Shown piece after piece: positions 12,301 through 21,180 of a stretch of 64,000 nt of DNA (the first letter of the stretch is position 1; each line of letters opens with the position of its first letter). The stretch is from contig NC_092573.1 of assembly GCF_037975245.1 (NCBI RefSeq), positions 23,589,265 to 23,653,264 of the forward strand, written 5' to 3'. The DNA comes from Apostichopus japonicus (taxonomy: Eukaryota > Echinodermata > Holothuroidea > Aspidochirotida > Stichopodidae). The notes beneath the pieces were generated by a model. It searched no databases. It was given only the letters and a program-made list of their open reading frames with translations, and had not been told where the DNA came from. The position numbers were made by a program, and so were the translations under genes.

Positions 12301-15300
12301 ATCCAATGTTATCACTAGCGACTATGTTTAAATAAATTCTCAGTATAATTGCTTTTACACTTCTTCAAGCGCAATGTCCAATGGATGGTGTGGAAAATTC
12401 TGACCTTAAGATCGCTACGACAATTGAACATGGTTCGTTCTTGGAAATCAACTGCCTCTCCGGTTACTCGTATAACCGAGCATTACAGGTAGTCATCACT
12501 TGTAATGATGGTATATTAACCGATACACCCGAACAATGTTACAGTAAGTATGCATATTTCGTTTATCAATCATTTAGCAGTATATACAGAGTATAGAATA
12601 GGAAATTGAGCCGTGTTCAATCATTAGAGTATCAATGTGTGTTTGCCAAATTTAGACTTCGACCTTCCCAGCCTACTGCCCTAAAAGCTCAATAAAAATG
12701 ACACCGTTCTATGCTAGTTTTATATTAATATTCATTATTTTTATTGATTTATCTGTCGTTAAACATTTGGAGCTGAATAAAATTGGCCAAATATTTTAAC
12801 AAGTCCGTAGATTCTACAATCTTCAATCAAAATTTGTAAGCCGCGCAACAGATCGCGCGCTTAATCAAATCTCTCTGTTTTGTTTACGAGCGTTTTATAG
12901 GCCTATCTTACTTTCAGTCTCGTGGCTAGCCCGTGTGAGGTCTCTTGAAAAGTATCTTTCTTTCGGTCTTATACCGATATAGTTTGAAAAATTGTGTCAT
13001 TTCCTTCCATTGCAATGAATAAACAGGTGTTTTCAGACGTTTCCTCAAGGAATTGGGTCAGGAAAAGTGGACGATACGAGTATTTATATAGGTTACATTT
13101 GTGTAATGAGCATGTTGATATGAGCGGTCGCAGTAATTTTACGGTAAATCGTTCGCGCCATAAGGGCAACAGAAAATAAATGTCTTTCTTTCAATTGCGA
13201 CAGTTTTTCTCCATTAAACCCACCTGGTCAGCGTGCATTTAGAATAAGAAACATTGAATTTGCTTCGGAAGTTTGTTTTCCGAAATTCATCAGCAAACAC
13301 GTATTGAGATTTGAATATTATCGTTAACTATACAAACAAGTATAGGCCTACATGTACTGGAAAGATATCGCTAAGAGAGGGGATCAACAAGTGGTCCCTG
13401 ACTCGACGGATCAAATGATTAGTTGACTTAGAGACAATCTTACTTTCATGTTTGGTTGTCACGTTCAGTTTCTGTGACTTTTCTTAGACAGATTACATTT
13501 ACAGAAAATCACGAAATCTGCAGGTTTAGCTGCGTACCTCGGTATAACTATAAGCTACGTCAATTCTTGACAAAAACTCTTTCCGTTGTCGCAGATTTTA
13601 AAAAAAAATGCATAGTAACATTCAGTGCTTGTGACAGCTTGCTGAAACCGTTTGGCCAACTATTCCACTTTGAACCAGACCTAACTATGATGACTAATAA
13701 CGCAATATGGACATTAGCAAGTGACACACGACAGCATGGCATATCATGAAGTGAATTTCTGATTAGGAATACACCTTTCTTTTTTGGGGGGTACGGATAT
13801 TCGTCTAGAGGATAGAGCCCTGGCGGTAGTCCGCCAGGAGCCCGTGTAAACTGCAACATTTTTAATATTTCATGTATCATCTTTCATCTACTATTGTTTT
13901 AATCAAATTATTATACCCTATCAGTCTCCAACTCTATGCTACTTCCTTGCGAAAACTGTACAGGAGGTATATACAGCCATGCAAATGAAAGTGGGGAAAT
14001 GAACGTTTGGGGAATACAACTTCGGGAATATACAGTATATATATATAGACTGTGCGAAGGTCCTCAACCCCTCCCCTCCACCCCAAGAGTTTATGTGCAT
14101 TCGACTTCTCCATATTGTCTCACAGAGGACTGTCCGGAATTTCCTTCTATAAGTAACGGAGTTCTGTCTGGAGGCACTCGTCACAGCGACACAGCGTATT
14201 ACGGTTGCGACGGTGTAAACGATGGCAATATGTCTGAATTAGCTACATGCTCAGACGGGATATGGTCAGACGATACAATACCAGTATGCCATGGTAAGTG
14301 TATACGAAACGGCTAAAAACTGTAACCTTTGACCTCTCAAATGTACAATATTCATTCAAGCAAAAGATAACATAGGAAACATATAAGCTTATATAGCTTC
14401 CGGGAAACACGAGCAAACTCAAACATCATTACTGGCAAAGCCATCAGTATTGGCTCCTCCCTTCCCTTCCCCCTCCCCAAGAAAATGAGTATGCTAAAAT
14501 AACTACAAATTTTGAAAGGCACTTTCCGAAAGGGCTTTGACTCTCTTTAACGTTTTCTACGGGGATCAATAAGATACTGAGATGTCTCATTGAGGGTCGC
14601 AGTAGAGATGCTTGTTGAAATCTGTGACCATTATCTGATTTACTAGCATATTTGCGGGCTTTGCTGATGGCATTTGCGAGATAGAAGCTCATGTTTTGTA
14701 AACCTCCCTCAAACAAATTTGAAATATCTTAATCAGTTTAGAAGATATGCATATTTTAATGACAAGATGGAGACTTGAGCAAGTCTAAATATGACATCAC
14801 CGAGCCACTTTTCTTGATTTCATAAAAAATATCTTTTAAGGTACTGTAATGCAATATTGCATATTTTTCTTGATAGAATTGTCTTTTGCCAATGTCCAGA
14901 AATCTAAAATATTGAAGTTGTGTTCGATATGTTGTCTTTCAGGGGAAGAACTTGCAGTAAATCTTAGCGTTGGCTGCGAGTCAGATGATTTTGTTGTAAA
15001 AATTCCCAGAATTCTGCTCGGTATTTACGCCGATGCAGGAGATGTTTCCATGGGTGGTTGCATAGGAACACAACGGACGCGGGATTACATATACATAAAT
15101 AGTTCTTACAATGAATGTGGAACGTTCCCGGAGGTAAGACAATCGAGGCCTGCATATTTGTATTCAAGGTTTTACGTAATTCAGGGTACAAGTCTGCAAG
15201 TGGCAGCTTCATGGTACTGCTTGACGTGATTTATTACAGATATAGACGTCACCATACATACAAAATTGTTTAAAACCATTTATTGTAAGTTTATATTGTA

Positions 15301-18156
15301 AGTTTTGCGGAAGCTGCAGGGGTCATTTCAAATTTGAACGTGCTTTGCTCAAAATGCCTCAAAAGTTCCTCGTCATTTCGACCATTTAGTCGACATTACT
15401 TAAAATTTCGAAAATTTTGCGAATATTTCCAGAAAACAAGATTGAAACTTCAACGGGTGTCTATGAAACCAAAATTGAATATTTCATTACATGACACTAG
15501 TTTTGCTAATTCAGAATGACCTATACTGCTGTCGTGTAGTGCATCACTAGAAAAAGATAGGAGAGCTACTTCCCGCCACATATTTTAAAGTGAGGGGGTG
15601 GGAGGGGGTGGGGGACTTCCCCCTCAGTGAACCCCTGTCGCTACTCCTTTATTTAGTCATATGGTCCCCCTTATTTTCATTAAGGTCGACGATCTGAATC
15701 AGAGAGTCATATACACAAACAAGGTAATACCTGAACACAGTGGTGACGACGTTGTGACGACAAGGGCCGATTTTGTCATCGACGTGGAATGTATCTTTGA
15801 GCAAAATATCTTCGTATCTTCGTCGGCACTCATACAACGAAAGCTTCGTCATGAGTTACAAAATACCGGCCGGTATCAAATGATGTTCTCTGCATACACC
15901 GATGGTGGATATGATGACGTCATCACAGCGAATGATGAGATCAATACTAATGACGTCATCTTTCTCCGTGCGGAGGTAGTGTACGTGAATGACGTAGACG
16001 TGTATCCAAGTCGTTGTTACGCAACGCCACAACCTGCAGCAGATTTCACACAAAGTTATGATTTAATTGAGGAAGGGTGAGTTTTTGTCTCTCTTGTATA
16101 ATAAGCGATGCATGCAACTACAATATTTTGGGGGGGGGGGGGGAAATAGAAGGAAATTACGCCGATTTTACCGGGCTTCATATATATATTATGACTCAAT
16201 GAGTAAAACTAAGTTTAAAATGTGATAGACCATTAACAAGTACTATCAGGAGTTTTCGTTCAATAACACCTATAATTGACCCCCCCCCCATTTCTCCCTC
16301 TCTGCTTTCTCTTTGTCCCTTTCATTCATAAAGTTTATTATCACACAATACTTTCTCCTACAGGTGTTCGGTGTCAACCTATGCAAGTCATCTTCGAATC
16401 GATGCATCCACCCGGCCAAATTTTGCCTTCCAGATTCATGCATTCCGCTTCATTGCAAGTGACGGTGATTCGGTACGGACATAGACTCTTTCCTTCTCAT
16501 ATTTGAATTTCATATGAATGAAGAAGGAGAATGTTAAAATTAAAACACCAAAAATCACAATTGCAGAATTTCAATCTATTAAATGTATTGTTACTGCAGG
16601 ATCATGAAAAGTTTCTTATATTCTCTTACGTATATCAAAAGAAACTACAACTTTCATCACTGCCACGGACAGGGACTTTTGTTAAAGTAAAATAATATTT
16701 TTACAAAAAAAGTTACATCATAGCCTAACAATCACAGACACTACACGAATATATCGTTCGATAGTCTTTCTAAATCAATCCTAAATGCAGTCTTGAAAGA
16801 ATAAAATGCTTAGGTAATGTTTCTTGTTCATTTCGAAGTCAGATGTTTCATGGTAAACCAAATGTTCGTTCAATAGATTTGTCTATGGAGATATAAATCT
16901 GGAAAAATGATTATGCTTGTTTTATCGAAATAATAGGTAGAGCATATATACAGAAATAAGGTTCTTATATGATGATTTAAGTTACATTTTTCTCCCATGA
17001 GACACCCCTCCCCCTGCCCCCATCCCCTCGGACCTCTCCTTATTTCCTCACCAGGTGTACTGATTGTTTCTTATTCTTATGCTCCTATTTTTCTTTTCTT
17101 TGTTTGTTGTTTCATCTCTAGATTTACATCCATTGTGAGTTGAAAATATGTCCCGTATTGCTGTCAAACTCAAGTGATTGTCAGCTGCCTGAAAATTGCC
17201 CTGCCGATAGACGCAAAAGGTCCACCCAAATGAACTACCCAACTCAAGTTGTGGCTGGACCCATACGATTTCACAAAGCCACATCCGAGAATGGTGAATC
17301 TGAATGTACGACATAATAATATACATTCATCAGTAAACGTGTTCGTATATAGTAATATAACATCGGTAACGACTGGTTAGAATCATAAAACGACTGCATA
17401 TCCTTACAAACAAACACAAAGGCTACGCATTATTACGGTCTATATGTCACAACGATTGATATTGGTGGAGACATATTAAAACGAATAGTATTTTGTAGCC
17501 TGAGATTTTACCTTCTTGAAAACAGCATATATATACGGTCTAACGGTTACTAAAAAGGTTAGACACGTTCTGAATTGTGAAGTCGTCCGACGCCAAAGAA
17601 GAATAACTAAAAAATTATTTTGCATTGTTTTGATTACGTTTTAAACCCCGCAAGTAACACCATGGTGTGGAAAGACGCTACATGTCCCACGCCGCCATTA
17701 ACATATAAGGTGAATACTTGATATCTTCCCAGATGACGATATATTATCATTACACAGTTCAATGTACTGTATAATCAACATGAAATACCGTACAGGTTTT
17801 TTGTATGTGTGGTTATTTGGGCGCTGGGATAGGCCTATATAAACCTGACATCATTTGGTTCCTCCTACATATTTGGTTTCATTTATGCAGATTTTGAAGC
17901 TGGGCAATCTCGCTGACTAAGTGTATCCTTTCTTCGTTCTATACCCAATTAACGCGTTTTCTTTTCAGATGGAACTTATTCAGTCGGTTGGCTGGTGAAC
18001 CCATCATCGGTCTACATCTACATTTTGTCTACATTGCTGATAATATCGGTGATTATTACCATCTACGTTACCGTCTTCCGCAAACCCACACGTCCATCGG
18101 ATCTAACAGATGCTTCTTCAGATCGCAAAAATCTATCTTTAAGCCGCTGTGCCTGA
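3302..18156 (+). CDS. CCP/sushi-ZP domain type I transmembrane protein, 15 exons, 844 aa
   Basis: Assembled from 15 exons, all with AG acceptors and GT donors and compatible phases: 3302-3347, 3829-3861, 6098-6280, 8805-8990, 9616-9792, 10410-10586, 10781-10957, 11577-11738, 12370-12543, 14126-14293, 14943-15133, 15685-16076, 16364-16472, 17122-17293 and 17969-18156. The lengths sum to 2,535 nt. Seen: a hydrophobic signal peptide (MWNFKLVALAVFVLIG), eight four-cysteine CCP modules (about residues 27-494), a ZP module with ten cysteines (about 495-755), an RRKRS consensus furin site (755-759), a membrane helix (about 797-820) and a short polar tail. Family knowledge: ZP modules polymerise extracellularly after cleavage at such a site, and CCP modules bind ligands or complement-like proteins. 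Inferred role: a cell-surface or matrix protein, possibly in adhesion, egg coat or innate recognition. The start at 3302 gives a clean signal peptide; an upstream in-frame ATG at 3212 is less likely. No closer orthologue was identified. Confidence 0.85.
3829..3861 (+). CDS. CCP-ZP gene exon 2: linker micro-exon
   Basis: A 33-nt exon between a pyrimidine-rich TTGCAG acceptor and a GTAAGTA donor. It encodes DIVHGYPPIED and preserves phase 1. It likely holds the signal-peptidase site and mature N-terminus. Being this short it rests on splice signals and phase alone. Confidence 0.6.
4500..5480 (+). mobile_element. Degenerate RTE-like LINE fragment (reverse transcriptase 3' half)
   Basis: Lies in CCP-ZP intron 2. 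From about 4558 it encodes FEKGVRQGCIVSPLLFNACG and then NIRYADDTTLIARS, the reverse transcriptase YADD catalytic box. A second frame from 4763 continues with FKYLGSMVRIDGDSTPEI, YGAESWALKQNDMKKIE, WVWRRMLQVSWKDRKTN and ARPGRRKTGW, the usual C-terminal region of RTE-type elements. There is a frame break near 4760 and another near 5400, and the 5' part is missing, so the copy is dead and 5'-truncated, as is usual for LINEs. Confidence 0.85.
6098..6280 (+). CDS. CCP-ZP gene exon 3: CCP module 1
   Basis: A phase 1-1 exon encoding a CCP module: C-HAPIISNG, WIRHRDSVTVTC, DSGYTLSGNS, then two more cysteines ending SSIPSC. Four cysteines are present, but the usual Trp between the third and fourth is replaced (GELSSIP). 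Acceptor TTGGCAG, donor GTAAGTA. Confidence 0.85.
7469..8730. mobile_element. hAT-type non-autonomous element, 1,262 bp, 8-bp TSD
   Basis: Bounded by perfect 8-bp target duplications TATCTATA at 7461-7468 and 8731-8738. Ends are imperfect terminal inverted repeats: CATGGGCGGCGAAC on the left and, read inward from the right, CAGGGGCGGCGATC. An 8-bp TSD with CA-starting TIRs is the hAT signature. Inside are poly-G/C tracts, two copies of a module containing a GCGCCAAC-T/C-ATGGTGGCG core (about 7640-7790 and 8515-8690), and a probable nested end (CAGGTGCGTAGCC at 8020). No transposase is seen. It lies in CCP-ZP intron 3. Confidence 0.85.
8805..8990 (+). CDS. CCP-ZP gene exon 4: CCP module 2
   Basis: A phase 1-1 exon with a textbook CCP pattern: CSVPSISNG, TRATCNSGYALSGSS, then SCNDGSWSSTPRC with the conserved Trp. 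It is closely similar to module 1, which suggests recent exon duplication. Acceptor ACTCCCAG, donor GTAAGCA. A hAT-type element ends 74 bp upstream of the exon. Confidence 0.9.
9616..9792 (+). CDS. CCP-ZP gene exon 5: CCP module 3
   Basis: A phase 1-1 exon encoding CGVPSVSNG, STTIICHSGYNLPSG, then QCNDGAWGSIPQC with four cysteines and the conserved Trp. Acceptor TTTTGGTAG, donor GTAAGCT. Confidence 0.9.
10410..10586 (+). CDS. CCP-ZP gene exon 6: CCP module 4 (Trp-less type)
   Basis: A 177-nt phase 1-1 exon encoding CEVQNITNSNSF, SWTVVCNSGFSYDQQ, SCNDGVVSGVPIDKC. Four cysteines are in place, but the Trp normally between cysteines 3 and 4 is missing. The exon has no ATG in its reading frame, so simple ORF listing misses it. 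Acceptor CTATATAG, donor GTAAGTA. Confidence 0.85.
10781..10957 (+). CDS. CCP-ZP gene exon 7: CCP module 5 (Trp-less type)
   Basis: Same length as exon 6. Encodes CNLLGVVNSNAP, SYATIVCNNGFSYNQM, ECKDGTIVGVVPVEC. The conserved Trp is absent, as in exons 6 and 9. Acceptor TTATATAG, donor GTAAGTT. Confidence 0.85.
11218..11431. repeat. Foldback (inverted-repeat) element
   Basis: Three nested inverted pairs share one centre: GTAACTACTGTAAA at about 11219-11232 with 11418-11431; GGATCGTGCTGATAAAT at 11261-11277 with 11397-11413; GTAGCATGTGCTAT at 11294-11307 with 11372-11385. The whole would fold into a long interrupted hairpin. It lies in CCP-ZP intron 7 and has no coding content. Probably a MITE or foldback element; no clear target duplication was found. 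Confidence 0.7.
11577..11738 (+). CDS. CCP-ZP gene exon 8: CCP module 6
   Basis: A 162-nt phase 1-1 exon encoding CDIPTINNGRLTSSG, SANITCDNGYNA, ACFNGTWGSETHC with the conserved Trp. The donor GTAACAA is weaker than the neighbouring GTAAGT donors, so occasional skipping is possible; skipping would keep the frame. Confidence 0.85.
12370..12543 (+). CDS. CCP-ZP gene exon 9: CCP module 7 (Trp-less type)
   Basis: A 174-nt phase 1-1 exon encoding CPMDGVENSDLK, SFLEINCLSGYSYNRA, TCNDGILTDTPEQC. It belongs with modules 4 and 5 in lacking Trp and carrying an FSYNQ/YSYNR-type segment. Acceptor CTTCAAG, donor GTAAGTA. Confidence 0.85.
12640..13318 (-). repeat. Dispersed ~0.7 kb repeat, copy in CCP-ZP intron 9
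   Basis: The reverse complement matches 27815-28370. Shared landmarks include GACTTGTTA near the TAGAATCTACGGA segment, the AGACTTCGACCTT/AAGGTCGAAGTTT block, the GGCTAGCCACGAAAGTGAAAG block, the GCGCGAACGATTTACCGTAAA block and the end AATACGTGTTTGCTGA. No coding sequence and no recognised family. Confidence 0.7.
14126..14293 (+). CDS. CCP-ZP gene exon 10: CCP module 8
   Basis: A 168-nt phase 1-1 exon encoding CPEFPSISNGVLSGG, then ATCSDGIWSDDTIPVC with the conserved Trp. This is the last CCP module before the ZP region. Acceptor TCTCACAG, donor GTAAGTG. Confidence 0.85.
14444..14716 (-). other. Possible retroelement coding relic
   Basis: A minus-strand open frame encodes LQNMSFYLANAISKARKYAS and NGHRFQQASLLRPSMR, a composition resembling retroelement-derived protein rather than random translation. 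I cannot assign it to a family. It lies in CCP-ZP intron 10 and has no flanking splice signals. Confidence 0.2.
14943..15133 (+). CDS. CCP-ZP gene exon 11: ZP-N start
   Basis: Encodes the first half of the ZP-N subdomain: LSVGCESDDFVVKIPRILL, GGCIGTQRTRD, YNECGTFPE. It supplies the first three ZP cysteines with the family spacing. It switches phase from 1 to 0, marking the boundary between the CCP exon array and the ZP module. Confidence 0.85.
15685..16076 (+). CDS. CCP-ZP gene exon 12: ZP-N end and ZP-C start
   Basis: Encodes VIYTNKVIPEHSGDD, FVIDVECIFEQ (fourth ZP-N cysteine), a linker, then YVNDVDVYPSRCYATPQPA and SYDLIEEG, the ZP-C signature preceding the next cysteine. Donor GTGAGTT leaves phase 2. 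Confidence 0.9.
16364..16472 (+). CDS. CCP-ZP gene exon 13: ZP-C middle
   Basis: In the spliced frame it reads CSVSTYASHLRIDAS, FAFQIHAFRFIASDGDS: the Gly-Cys followed by the aromatic FxFxxFxF strand typical of ZP-C. This frame differs from the apparent unspliced open frame over the same bases, which is a shadow. Confidence 0.85.
17122..17293 (+). CDS. CCP-ZP gene exon 14: ZP-C end and furin site
   Basis: Encodes IYIHCELKICPVLL, DCQLPENC, then DRRKRS. The four cysteines complete the ZP-C set of six. RRKR-S is the consensus furin cleavage site that normally releases ZP ectodomains. Acceptor TCATCTCTAG, donor GTGAATC. Confidence 0.85.
17969..18156 (+). CDS. CCP-ZP gene exon 15: transmembrane segment, tail and stop
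   Basis: Encodes GWLVNPSSVYIYILSTLLII followed by SVIITIYVTVF, a membrane helix, then a basic stop-transfer stretch (RKPTRP) and a Ser/Asp-rich tail ending LSRCA and TGA at 18154. The tail is about 25 residues with no signalling motif recognised. Confidence 0.85.
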
Positions 18157-18694
18157 TGTCGAAGCCTGTTATATTATGATTCATATTTTAATTATCGCAA
18201 GAATGTTATAATCCGATTGTATTCAAAACGTAAACATTTAACATTCAATTGATATTATTGCATTATATAGCCATATAGGAATGTATCATAGCATTGAAAA
18301 TCTCAATAATTAATGGATTCATTTTTATTGAATTTGATCTGAATAGACCTTTTAGAAACTACCTGCACGGGGGTGCAGCAAGCCATAAAGTATGTAATTG
18401 GTCTACCGAGTTGTTTTGCAGATTCGCTGAATAATAGATATTCTTGGGTGGACGGAATGGTTAGAACATTAATTTATCAAGACTTTACATATCAAGCTGG
18501 AGATATTAATCATTATTTTCGGACTTTCGAAAAGAAGCAACATGCTGTTCATAAAGAAGGAAATAAAGTATTAAGTATACTTGATATATAGACCGGTATA
18601 CAAGACAATTTCATGATAATGATTTATTTTATCCCTTTGTTTCAAACGTTTCATTTGTCCTTTTATTGCCTTTATTATACTTATAAACAATAAA
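18157..18694 (+). other. Probable 3' UTR of the CCP-ZP gene with AATAAA signal
   Basis: AT-rich non-coding sequence after the stop codon. A canonical AATAAA at 18689-18694 is a candidate polyadenylation signal. The end is inferred from this hexamer only. Confidence 0.45.
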
Positions 18695-18699
18695 CTAAA

Positions 18700-21088
18700 T
18701 AATTATAGGCCAGATCAGCTACCTGAATAGTGCACATTTTCATTAATTAAAAGCAGCCATTTTGTTAATGAAAAATACCCTTTCCCATGTTTGTCATTTA
18801 TGTATGTCATTATTGTTGTGTGTTTTTTGCTACTGAAAGTAACCCTTTATTGCAAATCATTGAAAATATTTGCATTTCAAGTGGGGTGGAATGCACGAAT
18901 GATTCCTTTTGTTGGAAAGATTTGAGGTAATTTTGTGGTTTGTCCCTGAAAAGCAAAGTCATATGTTCCACTGTCTTGACTCCCTGAAGTCGGTGCACAA
19001 TTTCCAATATTCAACTTTCCATTCCATTAGGCTTTTCTTTCTCTTGGATATCGGGCCCTACACATTGTTGCACACTAGTCTCACCTGCAGGCGTTTGAAG
19101 AGACAAATGGTATCTTCAACGTTCAGAGGTGAATTTTGCCAAACTTGGGGCAAATGTGCAGAGAATTGCCATTAAATATCACTTGTCAATCTGCAAATGT
19201 ATAAGAATTTTATAACCAGACAGATGAAAGATATATAGAAAAAGCGATCGACGTTTCTCTGTGGTGAGTGGGCTTGAATATTAGCTGATCATATATGGGC
19301 TCAAGGCTGGGCAAGCAGAGATGCCGCAGGAATCTTTCTAGACAGGAATCAAATTGTGAAGAATAGCATGATCATCTATTGAACTATTCGAGGTGATGGG
19401 GGCGGGGGGGGGGGACTTTTTCCTTTTACACAGACAGGATTGCATATGTACTGTATTTGTTGTTTGATTTTGTACTGACTTTTTCGTTTTCCTCGTGATT
19501 AAATTCATTCTTCTCGAACATATACACCGCTTGTTGTGCGTCACTCCCCTGAAGAATATGGCTTAGTATGTCGGCAGTTTTCAGAAGAGAAAACTGTATA
19601 GATAGAAATCAGTAAGAATTTCAAATATATTTTGAAGTTACCGAGGGCCTAGAAACGGTTGTTCACTCTGTGGGGCAATAAGTGAATTTTCGTTTATGTA
19701 AATGGCCTCTGAACTATGCAGTGTTAACCAAATAATGGCTTATAATTGAGAGAAAACTCCCGGCGCATCTATCACATCTTTCTCTGGACAAGTTGTCATC
19801 ATGACACAATGTCTAGTTCTTCCAATCTTGAAAACAAAGTGACCAATTAACGCTAATCTCAGTCTTCATTTTCTTGCTTCAGTTCGAGTTTCGACTACTT
19901 TTCCAACTTCTTTTTTGTTGTTCTTGCATGCTGCCCTCTCTACACCCGGCAATTTCAAATACGACAGTAGTTGAAAATTCATAGACTGGACCAATTTATG
20001 TTGTGTTTATGTGTTGTGTTACTAGGCCTACCTTACGTACGTTAGCCGAAGGAAATGGATTTGCGTTTCTACAACTAGTGCTAGACCTAATTTTGGCAAA
20101 GCCGAACACGAATTCAGGTCATTTACAGTAAAAGATAGGTCTCTATTTTTCAAACGTGAGGCTCCAGTCGTGGTTGTTTTGTACCTTAAAGGTATACAAG
20201 CCCAAGTCTGCCCTAACTCTGAAAGACTTAACATTTATGGCCTAGCCATAGGCTTGCTGTTACTGAGTGTTAAGGCCTAGGCTAGAAGGCCTAGTTAAAT
20301 TCACAGGCGATCCCTAACGTTGGATTCGCCTGTATCTATCCTAGATACAAAAACAGTCAAATAGCTTACATTGCCCACTGAGTTGTAACCAACGTACGAT
20401 TTTATAGTTAGGCCTATTGTAACGGTAAAAGTGTATGTGGCCCAGACTGCCATAGCTAGGTCTAGGCCTAGCCTAGGCCTAGATAGATTTAGAAAAATGA
20501 AAATAAACATCTCCAAAATCAACTGTGTGAGTGTGACTCATCCAATGCCGATCAAAAATATTCCTAGTATGGTTGACTGAGTCATTCCTGAATTGTGGAT
20601 TTTTCATCTTGTTGCTTTGACTTTTTAAGGAATTAAAAGAATTATTTATAACTGAGTTTAAGTGTTACAATAGCCAGGTATAGACTAACCAGTCATCTAT
20701 AATACCAAATGCCTCAGAACTATGTAGAAAGGTCTCCTGGTGATTAAAAGTGCAAGTTTACTTTATAATCCTTTATTCTCTTGATTTATGTTTGTGATCA
20801 CAGTATATAAAATAGCATACTAGTTGGCCAAACAGCAGTGGCTGGTTTAATATATAAAACAAAACAACTAATGCCAATAGGCTAGGTCTATGCAACTTAA
20901 ATAACGATTACAAGATCCATGCGTCCGATTGAAGTACTGACCAGTTGTGTAGATGCTACAAAATCTACTTTGCATCTCAACCGATACAATAGTACTAACA
21001 TACGTAACTATTTATGTTAATTATGGGCTGGCTGTGTATATTGTTGAGCTTAGTTGATTATCATTTACAATTTGATGTTCCTTTACAG
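18700..21088. other. Intergenic region with TAGGCCTA-word cluster upstream of SKA1
   Basis: No exon was recognised from 18.7 to 21.05 kb. Between about 20015 and 20490 the palindromic word TAGGCC(TA) recurs many times (for example 20274-20300 and 20458-20485). The SKA1 promoter and any non-coding first exon should lie here, because a TTTACAG acceptor-like site precedes the SKA1 ATG at 21093. Confidence 0.4.
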
Positions 21089-21092
21089 AAAA

Positions 21093-21180
21093 ATGCATTG
21101 TCAAACAATCCAAGAACTAGAAGACCACTTTGGATGTAAATTAGAGAGTTTAGCAACATGCATGGACTTGGCTGCTGTTG
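21093..21180 (+). CDS. SKA1: SKA1 exon 1 (coding)
   Basis: Encodes MHCQTIQELEDHFGCKLESL and ATCMDLAAV. Donor GTATGTC, ends in phase 1. A CTTTACAG acceptor-like site at 21081-21088 just before the ATG suggests an upstream untranslated exon. Confidence 0.85.

Noticed and set aside
16276-16506. Open frame across the ZP exon 13 region
   Set aside because: It is in the wrong frame; the spliced frame of 16364-16472 encodes the ZP-C strand.
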